Shown piece after piece: positions 1 through 11,500 of a stretch of 32,139 nucleotides of DNA; the first letter of the stretch is position 1, and every line of letters starts with the position of its first letter. The DNA lies in NCBI GenBank assembly GCA_026770575.1, contig MU657203.1:209729-241867 (forward strand), written 5' to 3'. This stretch comes from Pelagophyceae sp. CCMP2097. Taxonomy: Eukaryota > Sar > Pelagophyceae. The notes below the pieces were generated by a model that was not told the DNA's origin, did not search any database, and was given only the letters and a program-made list of their open reading frames with translations. The position numbers and the translations under genes were made by a program.

Positions 1-1332
1 GTGCCCCTCGAGCGTCGCCACCAGCGCGCCCGTCTTGGCGTCCCAGAGCCGCGGCGTTTTGTCGCAGCTCGCCGTCACGATGCGCTTGCCGCCGGGCGAG
101 AACGCGCACCTCAAGACGCCGACGGTGTGCCCCTCGAGCGTCGCCACCAGCGCGCCCGTCTCGGCGTCCCAGAGCCGCGCCGTTGTGTCGGGGCTCGCCG
201 TCACGATTCGCTTGCCGTCGGGCGAGAACGCGCAGCTGAGGATTTCGTGGGTGTGCCCCTTGAGGATTGCGGTGCCCTTCAAAATTCGGCCCTTCCATCG
301 GTCCTCCAAGATGAGCCTGCGCACGGCCGGCGCCACGGCTCGCGCAGCTCGAGCGACGTGTTTCGTCACGCGGAGCGCGTTTGTTGATGCCGCCAGCCGC
401 AGGATGGGCGCGAGGAGGTCGCTCAGTTCAAAGACGTCGAGGACCGGCGCGGCGCCGCCGTCGACGGTGGGTCGCACCTCGACGGCCCGCGAGACCGCGG
501 GGGCGGCGGCCGGTACGGACATAGCGGCCGGGACGACGGCGGCGCGCTGCGACAGTTCCTTCTTGATTGATTCCCCGAGTCCCTCCGCCGCTTCGCCGAG
601 GCTGCGCAGCTGCGCGGATTCGAGCGCTCGCAGCTTAGCGGCGTCGCCGGAAAGGGCGGTGAGAGACGCCTCGAGCTGGACCCCGTTTTTTCGCGAGGGT
701 ATGTACCACAGTATTTTGTGGGTACGTTATTTAGGGGGGTACGTGGGTACGTCGACGGCCAGGAGCGGCGTGGTTTCTTTGGGGTACGTGGGTACGTCGC
801 GGGACACCGCTTTGGCGACCATCTTGGGAAAACCCGGAGCGGTACCTCAATAAGTAAGAATTAAACAAACCTTCCGAACCTTTGGGCGCCGGCCCGGAAA
901 ACGGGTCTCAGTTCTTCGGCGGAGTCGACGGGACCCCGCGTGGTCTAGGCCAGGCGGCGGGTTATGGCGGCTCCGTCGGGATGCCTTGGCGCTGCCGCTG
1001 CCGGAGCGCGAGGTCGCGCCCGCGGCGCGCTTCAAATTCGCCGCAGATGCGACGCCGTCCTGGATGCGCGCGACCGTGCTCAGCTTGATGTTGACGCCAG
1101 CGCCGACCTCGTCGTCGAGGATGGCCTTGAGGTTCAGAGCCCCAGTCTCGAAGAGGTTCGAGAGCAGGTCAGAGGGCTTGAGGTCCGAAGACGCAGGCAG
1201 GGTCGACTCGAAATCACCGAGGTTGTTGGCCTTAAGCCAGGTCCGGAAGCCCGCATGGTCCAGCTTGACGAACTCCGCAGCAGACATCGGCTGCGGTGCG
1301 TCAACAATCTCTGGCAGACCAAGCGCCTCCAT
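1..1332 (-). CDS. WD40-repeat protein with SAM-like N-terminus (partial)
   Basis: This leftward gene leaves the window at base 1. Exon 1 (1332 to about 985) starts at an ATG and encodes a helical segment with FRTWLKANNLGDFE and LKPSDLLSNLFETGALN, which resembles a SAM-like protein-interaction domain (low certainty). The last exon in view (675 to 1) follows a TCCAG acceptor. It encodes a possible coiled coil (LEASLTALSGDAAKLRALES), an alanine-rich linker, a helical stretch near RLILEDRWKGR, and WD40 repeats of about 42 residues with the signature RLWDAETGALVATLEGH, followed by CAFSPGGKRIVTAS. WD40 propellers are protein-binding scaffolds, and no enzyme is visible. The exon 1 donor is uncertain: a GC donor near 984 keeps phase 0, and other sites are possible. 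The intron contains one arm of a 42-bp inverted repeat. The WD40 assignment is firm; joining exon 1 to it is inferred. Confidence 0.8.
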
Positions 1333-1573
1333 CGTACTCGCGCACGTGGCGTCTGATGAGACCGAGTGACTGAGATTTGAATATCAAGCGTCTCGCCGAA
1401 AGTAAAAGATTTGATTCAGTCTTCTGAAACAACAATAAGGGGTGGGTGGACACGGCTGGGGTACGTGGGTACGTCGACGGCCAGTGGCGGCAGCGAAAGG
1501 GGGGGGTACGCGGGTACGTTCGTGGCCTATTACAAAATACTGTGGTACATACCCTCGCGAAAAAACGGGGTCC
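678..1573. repeat. 42-bp perfect inverted repeat pair bounding an 896-bp segment
   Basis: Bases 678-719 are the exact reverse complement of 1532-1573 (core ATACCCTCGCGAAAAAACGG on the right arm). Inside them, a 27-bp direct repeat (GGGGTACGTGGGTACGTC core) occurs at 736-762 and 1458-1484. Each copy is followed by a second, shorter copy about 20 bp on. The left arm forms the 3' end of the WD40 gene's intron, ending two bases before its AG. The right arm points the same way relative to the divergent TPR gene. I see no target-site duplication. It may be one element with terminal inverted repeats or two independent intron-like insertions. Confidence 0.75.
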
Positions 1574-1726
1574 TGCGATGGCCCGCGGCGATCGTGGATG
1601 CGAGGTTTAATCGCTGGGTGTGTGCATAAGTGAGGGTCAACTTTGGCGACCTCTTGGATCTCTCCGAGCCTCAGACTGAGTCGACGCGCATCCCGGCCAC
1701 AAGAATCTCGTTTCCAGCGGCGTGGC
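1333..1726. promoter_or_regulatory. Divergent intergenic region between two genes
   Basis: About 390 bp separate the putative start codons of the WD40 gene (minus) and the TPR gene (plus), so both promoters should lie here. I see no TATA box or other defined element. Much of it is the right half of the inverted-repeat segment, with GTACGTGGGTACGT motifs. The calling basis is gene layout only. Confidence 0.35.
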
Positions 1727-2533
1727 ATGGTCTTCGTCCACTGCCGCGCCGAGGGCGGCTTCTGCGCCAAGGCCGACAACGCCGAGGTCGGCGTCGGGGA
1801 AGCGGTGGCGGTCTTTTGCAAAAAGTATAAGAAGAAATGTCAAGCCGAGCCCGGCTACGCCCCTCTGGAAACCGCAGCCCTCTACCTCCTCGACGCCGCA
1901 ACGCCGCTGACGGAATCGCAGTGGCGCGCTCTCGACGCTAAGGCAGACGTCTTCGCCTGCAGCGTTGACAGCCCGGACGACGGCGCGGACGACGGCGCGG
2001 CCGACGGCGCAGAGACGCCGCCGCCGCCGCCCGCGTTAAACGTCGTCGCGACAGCCGCAGCGGCCAAGGCGCCCGCCGCCAAGGCGGCCACGGCGCCGGC
2101 CGCGAAGCCGACCGAGCCGGCGGCCGCGGAGAAGCCGGCCGCGCAGAAGGCTGCCGTGAACAAGCCAGCCGCGCAAAAGGCCGCGAAGAAGCAGGCCCCC
2201 GCCGACGAGCAAGAGGCTTTGATCGCGCCGTGGCTCGTCCGCGCAGAGGCGTGCCGCGAGAAAGGCGCTCTCCGGAGCGCTTTGGGGTTGATGGAAACGG
2301 TGCTGCGCGTGGCGCCGCAACACCTAAAGGCGAACGCGCTCTTGGGAAACGTGTTTTTTGACGCCCGGCAGTATGATAAGGCTGCAGAGCTTTTCCGCGT
2401 GGCGAAGGATGCGAAGATGCGCGGGCTCTCGCTTTTACGCCAAGGCCTCTTCGAAGAAGCGATCGACGTCTTGAAGCCCTTGAAGGGCGACGAGGCCGCG
2501 CTGCTCCTGGCAGAGGCGAGGGCGGCGTCTGGC
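1727..2533 (+). CDS. Exon 1 of the TPR-SGNH gene: linker and first TPRs
   Basis: I chose the ATG at 1727 (MVFVHCRAEGG) over the upstream in-frame ATG at 1643, because the 28 residues between look like non-coding translation. The exon has a conserved-looking cysteine-containing head, an acidic stretch (DDGADDGAADG), an Ala/Pro/Lys linker, and two or more TPR-like helix pairs (ALRSALGLMETVLRVAPQH, then LLGNVFFDARQYDKAAELF). Coding character ends near 2533, where GGC is followed by GTGGAA. Beyond this, the open frame continues into repeat-like sequence to 2671, which I treat as intron. Phase 0 at the end matches exon 2. Confidence 0.75.
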
Positions 2534-5500
2534 GTGGAAAACGAGTTTGGGCAACCTGAGGCGTCAGAAACATACGAGCCCCTGGGATCCCGTATGGGAT
2601 ACCACAACGGACTCACATTCTACGGGCTCGTACGAGGCTCGCTTGGGCTTGGGTCCCTGTTCGGGTCCTAGATACGCCCTCTGGACGGGACCCTGCAGAG
2701 GCCTTGTAAGGCCTTTTATGAGGACCCTATCGAGCTGCCACGCACGGTCCAGCGTTACAGGGTCCTTCGAGGCTCCTCGATCGGGCCTGGACAAGTCCCT
2801 CGCAAGGGCCTTGAGTACGGGCCCTTTTGCGGCCCCTCTCTTCGGCCTCTGATGCACCTTTGTGCGGTTGGAGGGCGGGCCTCTGATGCGCTCTGAGGCT
2901 CGAACGGGCCTCTTGCAGACGTCTTTAGAGGCCTCTGGGCGGTCATTACCGGGACCCCATGCAAGACGTCTTTGGCGGCCACTTGCAAGGCCTCTTTTGA
3001 GGCTCCTTGCAAGTCCAGACGCACTTCTAGACACTCCCTTCTGGAGATTCGATGGTCCCTCTCGACAGTCTCTCGTCCGCGGCTCCTCAGGACGGGCCCT
3101 CTCGACAGGCCCTCTGGACGGTCCATCCAGACGAGCCCTCTGGACGGCCTCTCTGGACGGGCCCTCTGGACGGCCTCTCTGGACGGCCCTTCTGGAGGGC
3201 CTTTCTGGACCCTTCTAGAGAGTCCCTATGCAAAGGTCTTTCTACACGGCTCCTTGAGACGGCCCCTCTCGACGGCCCCTCCGGACGGTCCATCCAGACG
3301 GCCCTTCTGGACGGGCCCTCTGGACGGCCCCTTTGAACGGGCCCTCTGGGCGGGCCCTCTGGGCCCCTCTCGACAGTCTCTCAGGACGGTCTCTCTACGC
3401 GGCCCCTCTGGAAATTCAACCGGCTTCAGGAGACGTTTGGGGCCCGGCCTCGGGCGGTGGGCCGTCTTTGGCGGTATTTGAGGGCTTTTCCGCCTCTGGG
3501 GGGGGATCGCGAGGAAGCACAATCTCGCGACGCGGCTCCTTGCGCCGCGCGTGGGCGCTCGAATAGTGCCGAAAAATCCGTCTACTGTTCCTGGGCACCG
3601 GCCACGACCGCCTTTGAGCAGCTCCGCCGGGGCCTTTCCGTCGCACCCCGGCCACGGGCTTTCAAAGGGCCCTGGCGGGCAACCCCGTTCGAGGCCCTTT
3701 GCTCAATTTGGGCTCTCTCTACGAGACGAGCGAAATCGTACAGTTTCCAAAGTTGTTTGCCCAGTTGAGACGGGTTGAATCATCAAGCCTCTGAACCTTT
3801 GAATGGCCCCTCTGGGAGGTTGGCAGCTCTTCCCAGGGAAAGGAGGCGGCACCGCGGCCAACGCGCGACCACGGGCGACGCCGAGCGCAGTGCCCGGCAC
3901 CCATTGGAACTGTGACTTTGGACGACTGGAAACGTAGGCTCTTCTGTCGACCGACCAGCACGGCCAAGCCATCTCGCTCATCGAGGCCGTTTTGGCCAAG
4001 GACGACCGCCACGCGCGCGGGATTTGCTTGTATGCGAAAGTGGCGAAACTCTACAGCAAGCTCGACGACGAGATTTCGTCTGCGGCCCGCGTCGGCGGAA
4101 ACCCGGAAACGACCGCAACGCGCCACAGCTAGAGGCGGCGAAGCGCGGCGGGGCGCTGCCGCCGTCGCGCCCTCGCGGGAATGCGACACGGGCGTGTTTG
4201 AATGCTAGGCTCTTACTGCGGGGCATCGTCATTTCGCAGCGCGACGCGCCCCTCCGCGCCGCTCTCGCCGCGGCTTTGGAGCATCCCGGCGGCGTTTCGA
4301 GGTTGCGGGCGCAGCTCGCGGGCGGGGCGGAGCCGGCGGCGGCGGCGGTGGCATTCCTCGCCACAATTTGTAAGGTGCGACCCTCTTTTGTGCCGTTTTG
4401 TGCGACGCTTTTTGTGCGACTTTGACCTTTTGCGCGGCATCCAAGAGGCGGGTCCAAAGGGCGGCAAACCATGCTCCAAAGGGCCGGTTCCAACGGACGG
4501 GAGCAAGGCGCGGAGACAGGGCCGGAGACGAGCCCGAGGCGACCACCGACGGGGCTTGTTTGGGCCTCGTTAGGGCCCCGACCTCGGGCCCGAGTCCGGC
4601 CGCAGACCCTCGACGGCCCTCGAGAAGCCCTCGACGCCCTCCTACGGGCCCGTAGACGACCTCTAAAGGGCCCTTTAGAGGGCCCTCTAAAGGGCCTCGT
4701 AAGGCCTCTACGGACGTCGTTCGACCGACGTTCTACGGACCCTATGACGATGAACGGGCGCTTTGCGGCTCAACGCAGACCCTTCACAGACCCGTAGACG
4801 GGCCTCGACGGGCCTCGGCGGGCTGTGTGCAAACGTCGACGGCGCAGAGAAAACGCTCCGCGAACCGTAGACGAGCCCGAGCCGGCCGTAGCACGGGCCT
4901 CGAGCGTCCCTCGAAAGGTGCTCCTCTACGGGCCCTCTCAAGGCCGTAGCACGGGCCACGAGAGACCCACGATGCTGGGCCTCTCCACGGACCGTAGACA
5001 GCTCTCGTATGGGCCTCGCAAAGGGCCAATAAGAGACGGCCCTTCGAGACGGCTCTTATCGAAGGCTCCTTATTGACGGCCCCTCGACCAGAAGCTTGAG
5101 ATGGGCCCTTGCAAGTCCCTCGAGAGAAAAAACGCCACCTCTGAAAGTCCCTCGAGACGGGGCCTTGAAAATGCCCCTCTGAAAAAGCGCCTTTCGATGG
5201 CCCCTCGTCTCCAAAGGGGCCGCTTTGAGGCGCCGTCTCAAGGCGCCGCCTCGAGGCCCGATCTTGAGTGGCCGGCTCGAGGGCTCGTCTAAAGGCGTCG
5301 TTTCGAGCGACCGTCTCGAGGCGCCGTCACGAAGCGCCTTCTCGAGGGCCCGTTTCAAGGGGCCCTTTCGAGGGACCCTCTCGAGGGGCTTGCTCGAGGG
5401 GCCGTTTCCAGGGACCTTCTCGAGTGGCCGTCTCGAGGGGTCTTTCGAGGGACCGTCTAAAGGGGCCGGCTCGAGGGGCCGGCTCGAAGGGCATTCTAAA

Positions 5501-8500
5501 GGGACCGCTTTGAAGCGCCGTCTCGAGGCGCCATTCCGAGGCGCTGTCTCGAGGCGCCGTCTCGAGGGGCCGTCTCGAGTGGCCATCTCGAGGGCCCGTC
5601 TCAAGGCTCCGTTTCGAGCGACCGTCTCAAGGCGCCGTCTCGATTTGCCGTCTCGATTTGCCGTCTCGATTTGCCGCTCGGCGTTGCTCGGCCCCGACCG
5701 ACCCCCAGCTATACGGGCCGCATCCGGCCTCTACAGACTCTACGCTCAACGGGCCTATTGCAGTCTCCGACGAAGCCTGAGTGCAATTTTCTGCAAACCC
5801 GAATCGGCAATTTGAGGGCTGCAAAGTCGATATATGGGCGGGAGGCGACGCTTGACATCGATCAACAGGACCCGAATCGACGCCATTACGGTCCTTCGAC
5901 GGCCCAAAGACTCGTTTGGGGGCTCTTGCGGCCCGACGGCCCCGAGACAGGCCCGAAGACGGCCCTCGAAAGGGCGTCCCGAGAACGGCACGGACGGGCC
6001 TTGTACCAACCCCTCCAAGACGCGGAGACGGACCCTGATAGGACCGTGGCTTCACACAAGCCCTCGAAGACGCCCTCGAGGCCTCGCGGGATCCCTCCAG
6101 CAACCATCTTTCGGGATGGCCTCGACGGTCGCGCCTCGGACGGCTTCCCGTAGGACCACGGCGCGTGCGGCACCGCCGTCGAGCTTTTAGCCTGGGCGGC
6201 GGCCGAGGCGCCGGCGAGCGCAGCCTACGCGCTCAACCTGGCCCACGCGCACGAAGTACGTTTGCCCTGCTTGTTGAACACCAAGACGAAACGAGTCGCG
6301 AGATCCGCCAGAGCAGCGACGGTGTATTCGTGCCGGGTCGGGGTTTCAAGTTGCGCCGCACCCAAAGGGTCGCGGGTTTGTCGAGCGACCAAACCCGTCA
6401 TCTCGTGTCGGGTTCGGGCCACGGCCAAACCCGCGGGTCGACAGAGAAGGCCAAAACGCGCAAACCCGGCAAACCCGACCCGCGGGTTCAAAGGCAAACC
6501 CGAGCCCGTCGCTGCTCCTATCTCTGGCTCCTCGAGGCGGCCCCTCGAGACGGCCCCTCCTCGAGACCGGCTCCTTTCGACCGCCGTTCGAAACGGCGCC
6601 TTGAGATGGCCCCTCGAGACGGCCCCTTTCGGCGGCTATTCGAAACGGCACCTCGAGACGGCCCCTCGAAATGGCACCTCGGGAAAGCTCCTCTCTGCGG
6701 CCCCTCGAAATGTCCGCTGGAGACGGCCTCTCGTGACGGCTTCTCGTGACGGCTTCTCGAGACTGCCCCTCGAAACGGCCCCTCGAGACGACCCCTCGAG
6801 TCGGTTCCTCGAGTCGGCCCTTTCGATGGCCGTTCGAAACGGCGCCGTGAGACGGCCCCTCGAGAGGCTCGCACGGTCCCTCGGATGGTCGCTTGGGGGT
6901 CCCTTGGACAGTTCCTTTGGACAGTTCCTTTGAGGGTCACTCGACGGGCCCTCTGTGACCGTCGCGTTGATTGGCGGCCCCTCGACGGTCCCACGGACGG
7001 TCACTCGGCTGCCGGCCCCTCGACTGCGGCCCCTCTGCGACGTCCCCTGGACGGGCCCTCGGACGGTCGCTTAGACGGTCCCTCGGAGTCGCTGCGGTTC
7101 TTTGGGCAGGAAAAGACCTACAAATCCTTGGGGTTAGCCCCTACGGGGGCCCTAAGCCCGGTCTCTTGCAAGGAACCCTGCGTGGGGGCTTGGGAGGGGC
7201 CTTGAAAAAGGCCTCGCAAGTGACCGCGCAGAGGCCGTGCAAGTGGCCACAAGAGAGGCCTTGCAGAAGGCCCGTCCGGAGGGCTCTTCAAGGGCCCTTC
7301 CTAGAGCCCTCGCAAGCGACCGCGCAGAGGCCGTGCAGGTGGTCACAAAAGAGGCCTTACACGGGCCCGTCCGGAAGGGTCCTTGAAAGAGGCCGCCCAA
7401 GAGGCCATGTACGTGACCGTGCAGAGGCCGGGCAAGTGGCCGCTCAAGAGGCCTTGCCGGGGCCCGTCCGGAGGGCTCTTCAAGGGCCCTTCAAAGAGCC
7501 CTTGCAAGCGACCGTGCAGAGGCCGGGCAAGTGGCCGCTCAAGAGGCCTTGCAGGGGCCCGTGCTGTCGAACGCCCGGTGGTGGCGGAGCAGGGGCGGTG
7601 TTTCGGGTTTTGAGCCGCACCCTCGGGTCGCGGGTTTGTCGACCAACCCGTGATGTCGGGTTTGGGCCACGGCCAGACGGGTCTCAAAGAGGGGCCACGG
7701 CCAAAACCCGAACCCTGGTCCTGAGGTCCGCGGGGTCTTTTCGGGGCGGCGCTGCGATGATTCTGCGACGATGATGGAGAATACGGCGCCCGCGAGGGGA
7801 ATTAAGGGCCGAAAAACGACGCGAGCCTCAAAAATGAACTTGAAAATGAAAGCGAAAGCGATGACGGAAGCAACGCAGGTCTTGGGCGCTTCCGAGGCTG
7901 CCTTCTCCGTCTGCGCCAAGTTCTTGGAAGCGCCGCGCCAAGACGTCGACGTCTCGGGATTCCGAGGGCTGCTCGGAGCGTCTTTGACGTCGGATGACGT
8001 CGCTGTCTCAGCAATTTCGTGGGTCACAGACGACGGCCCGGCCTACGCAGTCGTCGGCGAAACCGCGCCCGTCGCTTTGCGGGCCTTTGGCGAGGATGCC
8101 TTGGAGGTGCTGGCGTTGCTCTTTTTACTGGTCAAATTACTGCCTCTTGCCAGCGTCCGGAGACTCCCGTCGCGCGCGGCACGCTTTTTGACCGCCGGGC
8201 GTTGCGACCGCCGTCCCAGACCACCGCGCTGGGCCGCCGGGTATCTGCGGTTCTGCCGGGTATCTAGAAGATGGAAGGCCAATAGGTATCTCGAAGATAG
8301 AAAAATAGGTATCTCGAAGGGCGCTGGGGCCGCTGCGCTGCTTTAATTAAAAAAATCGAGCCGCTGCGCCGGTCCTCCACAACGCCGCTGCACCAGACGA
8401 ACGTGCGCAACGAGGCAGCGTACTACTGTTGCGTGGCCCAGCTTGTATCGCGCAAGAAGAAGCCGGTGCGTTTTTCGGGGGTGTTTCGGGGTGGCGGCCG

Positions 8501-11500
8501 CCGTTGCAGATGCTCGTAGGACTTTGCGGTGGCGCGGCGGCAAGTGTACGTCTGCGGCGACTCGCACGCGCTCGCGCCGGCGCGTTGACGCGTCACTTCA
8601 AAATGAGGCAACCCAACACTGCAAACGGGAAAACCCGATCCGTCACGGCAAGCCAAAGACTGCAAAACCCGTCGCGGCCAGAGTCGCGCGCGGCTCGACG
8701 CGCGCACAGGACCGAGGCAGACGCTTCCCCGCGTCGGCGAGCACCGCCACAATAGGCTTGGAGCGTGCTCGACGTCGGCGAAGAAGAAGTCCTCCTCCAC
8801 CCGGCGCTGGTGAGAGCCGCGTCGCTTTCGGAAGGCGGTAGGGGGCCGTCCGATTTCCTCATCACGGTGGACCGACGATGGTCGTGATCGGAGTCGCTTT
8901 CTTGGATGGTCCGATGCCCGTTCGGGCCGTATTTCGAGGAATCGTAGACGTCGGACGTCGCTCCATGGTCCTCGATCCGTCGACCGTCGTGATATCGAAG
9001 CATTTCTCTCGTCGTATTGACCGGACGACCGTCGTGGTCCATGTTCTCGGATCGTCGTGGTCCGACGGTTGTCGTGAATGAAGCGCCTCGGTCTGACGAT
9101 TTGGTGTTGTTGTTGTTGTCGTCGTGATTCAAGCGCCTCGATCCGAATGCAACCGTCGTTGTTGACCACGGTCATCTGACGACGATGGTCGCGCATCCTA
9201 TTGGTCCGGCGGACGCCATGATACGGCGTTCTCGCAACCTCGTGGTCCGGTCGATCCAAAGCCTCGTCCTCTGACCACTGCAATCCGATTCGACAGTCGT
9301 CCTCTGACCACTGCAATCCGACGCCCGCAGTTGGTCCAACCGTCGCTCGGTGGTCCTCGTGGTCCGCCCAACGTCGTGGTCAGAAGGGCGTTGTTGGATC
9401 GTCGTGCCTCGATGGTCCTGTTCAAGCGCCTCGCTCTGACATTTGCGGTTCGATGCGACGGCGTTTTCGCATCGCCGAGGTTGGAAGATGGTCTTGGTTC
9501 AACCGCCCAATTTGACGCCCACGGTGGTCCACACGGCGCCCTCGCATCCTCGGATCCGAAAACGAAGTTTGATCGGAGCCTCGCGCTCGGACCGTCGTCG
9601 CATCGTCGTGGTCCGACGACTCGACCAATCGGCGTTGCTTCGCCCCGACGGGCCGACGCCCGAAAGGAGTCCGAATTTCGCCCGCGGATGACGCGGCCCC
9701 CTTTTGGAAGAGGCCTGCAAAAGAGCCCTATCGCCGCAATCCCCGAAATGCCCTCAAATGGCCCAAGTTCCCTCAAATGCCCTAGGTCACCGGCCTCAAG
9801 CACTGGCACCTGCGGCCGGCGTGCGCGTTTTACCCGAAGCGCAATTTCCACTGCGCAACGGACAGCGTCTGCGGGTTTCCGCTCGCCATCGCAGGCGGGG
9901 CTGCCGGAGCGGGGCTCGAGAAAGGGCGGTTACTGAAAGGCGTCGCTGAAAGGCGTCGCTGGGCCATCCCGCTGTTTCTGCGACGTATCTCTCGAAATAT
10001 CGGCCTCTCCATGAAATCCATACCAGGTCATGGGCCTCGACGACGGCCAAGCGGGCCCGCACGCCACCTCGCTCGGCCTCTTTCAGCACGCGGCCGGCAC
10101 GCAGCCGCGTCGGGGGGTTTGAAATCGTGTCGCACCGGCCGGCGGCAGCGGCCTTTGCGTCGGACGGGCCTCGACGCGCCTCTCAGGCCAGTGCTCGTCT
10201 CGCGCGGTGCCCGTCGGCGCGTCGGTTATATTTGTCCTCGGCGAGATCGACTGCCGCGAGGGCATTCTCGTGGCCGTCGAGAAGCTGAAATACGACACCA
10301 TCGACGACGGCGAGGACCGCGCCCTTGGAGAGGCAAACCGGCAACGGAACGAGGGGGTTTCGTGGCATATGTTTATGTTATATTATACATCGAATTATTT
10401 TGATGATGATGACATATAATTATATTGTTATATTATTAAAACCCTCATGCCTCATTATTATTCACATTTTTAATAACATATTGTTATATTATTAAAACCC
10501 TCATGCCTCATTATTATGCACATTTTTAATAAAAATATTCATATTATTGTATGTATTATGAATATGAATATGAATATGAATATGATTATATTTAATTTTA
10601 CTGTAACGACGCCCATCACATCACGCCCGTCGCCCCGCCGCGTGGGTCGTTGAATCATGAGATGCATACCATAGTATGGGGCTTGGGCATGTACAAATCC
10701 CAATTTGTTATCGAGAAAACGAGATTTAGTGTTGGAGCGGTTTAAGTGATCGGGGCGTTCTCCCTCTGGACGGCCTCGAGGTGATCCTCGAGACGGCCTT
10801 AAGACGTTCCCGAGACGGTTTCGTCGAGGCGGTCCTGAAAACGGCCATCGACTCGACCCTCTATGCGACCTCGAGACGGTCCTGAAGACCGGCTCTGGAC
10901 GGCCCTCTGAAGAGCCTTCCAGACGACGCCTGGACGGCCTCGGCCCCGAGGCGGTCCGCGAGACGGCCCTGAAAACGGCCTTCGAGGCGGCCCTCGAGAC
11001 GGTCTTGGGTCTGTTTTGTCGAGGCGGTCCTCGAGGCGGTCCCCGAGATGGCCTCTGAACGTGGCCCTCTCGACGGGTTCGACGACGGCCCCGAGGCGGG
11101 GTCCATACGACGGCCGAGCAGACGGCCGAGAAGACGGCCCTCGAGACGGCCCTCGTGACGGTCCTCTCATGGCCTCGAGACGGTCCTGAAGACCGGCTCT
11201 GAACGATCCTCTGAAGAGTCTTCCAGACGACGTCTTGACGGCCTCGAGGCGGCCCCGAGACCGTTCTCTTTGACGGCCCTGAAGACGGCCATCGGTCTCG
11301 AGGCGGCCTTGAGGCGCCCCACGAGATGGTCTTCAGAAGTACTCTAGACGGGTTCTTCGAGACTGTCCTGAAGACGGGCTCGAGGCGGCCCTGGACATGG
11401 CCTCGAAACGATATCCTCGAGGCGGTCCTCGAGATGGCCTCGATATGCCCCCGAAACGATATCAAGACGGTCCTCGAAACGGCCCTCGAGACGGCCGCGA

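Noticed and set aside
1643..1726. Upstream ATG at 1643 as start of the TPR protein
   Set aside because: The extra 28 residues are basic and low in coding character, while the ATG at 1727 opens directly into the gene-like segment.
5056..5815. Arg/Pro/Ser-rich repetitive frames across the intron minisatellites (also at 2760-3480, 6518-7004, 10539-11907 and 12495-14036)
   Set aside because: They are translations of a degenerate 12-bp repeat, open on both strands, and lie between well-phased exons of the TPR-SGNH gene.
8423..9316. A 297-residue minus-strand protein rich in Arg
   Set aside because: It is antisense to exons 6-8 and to the GTCGTGGTCC repeat of intron 8. Its composition follows the repeat.
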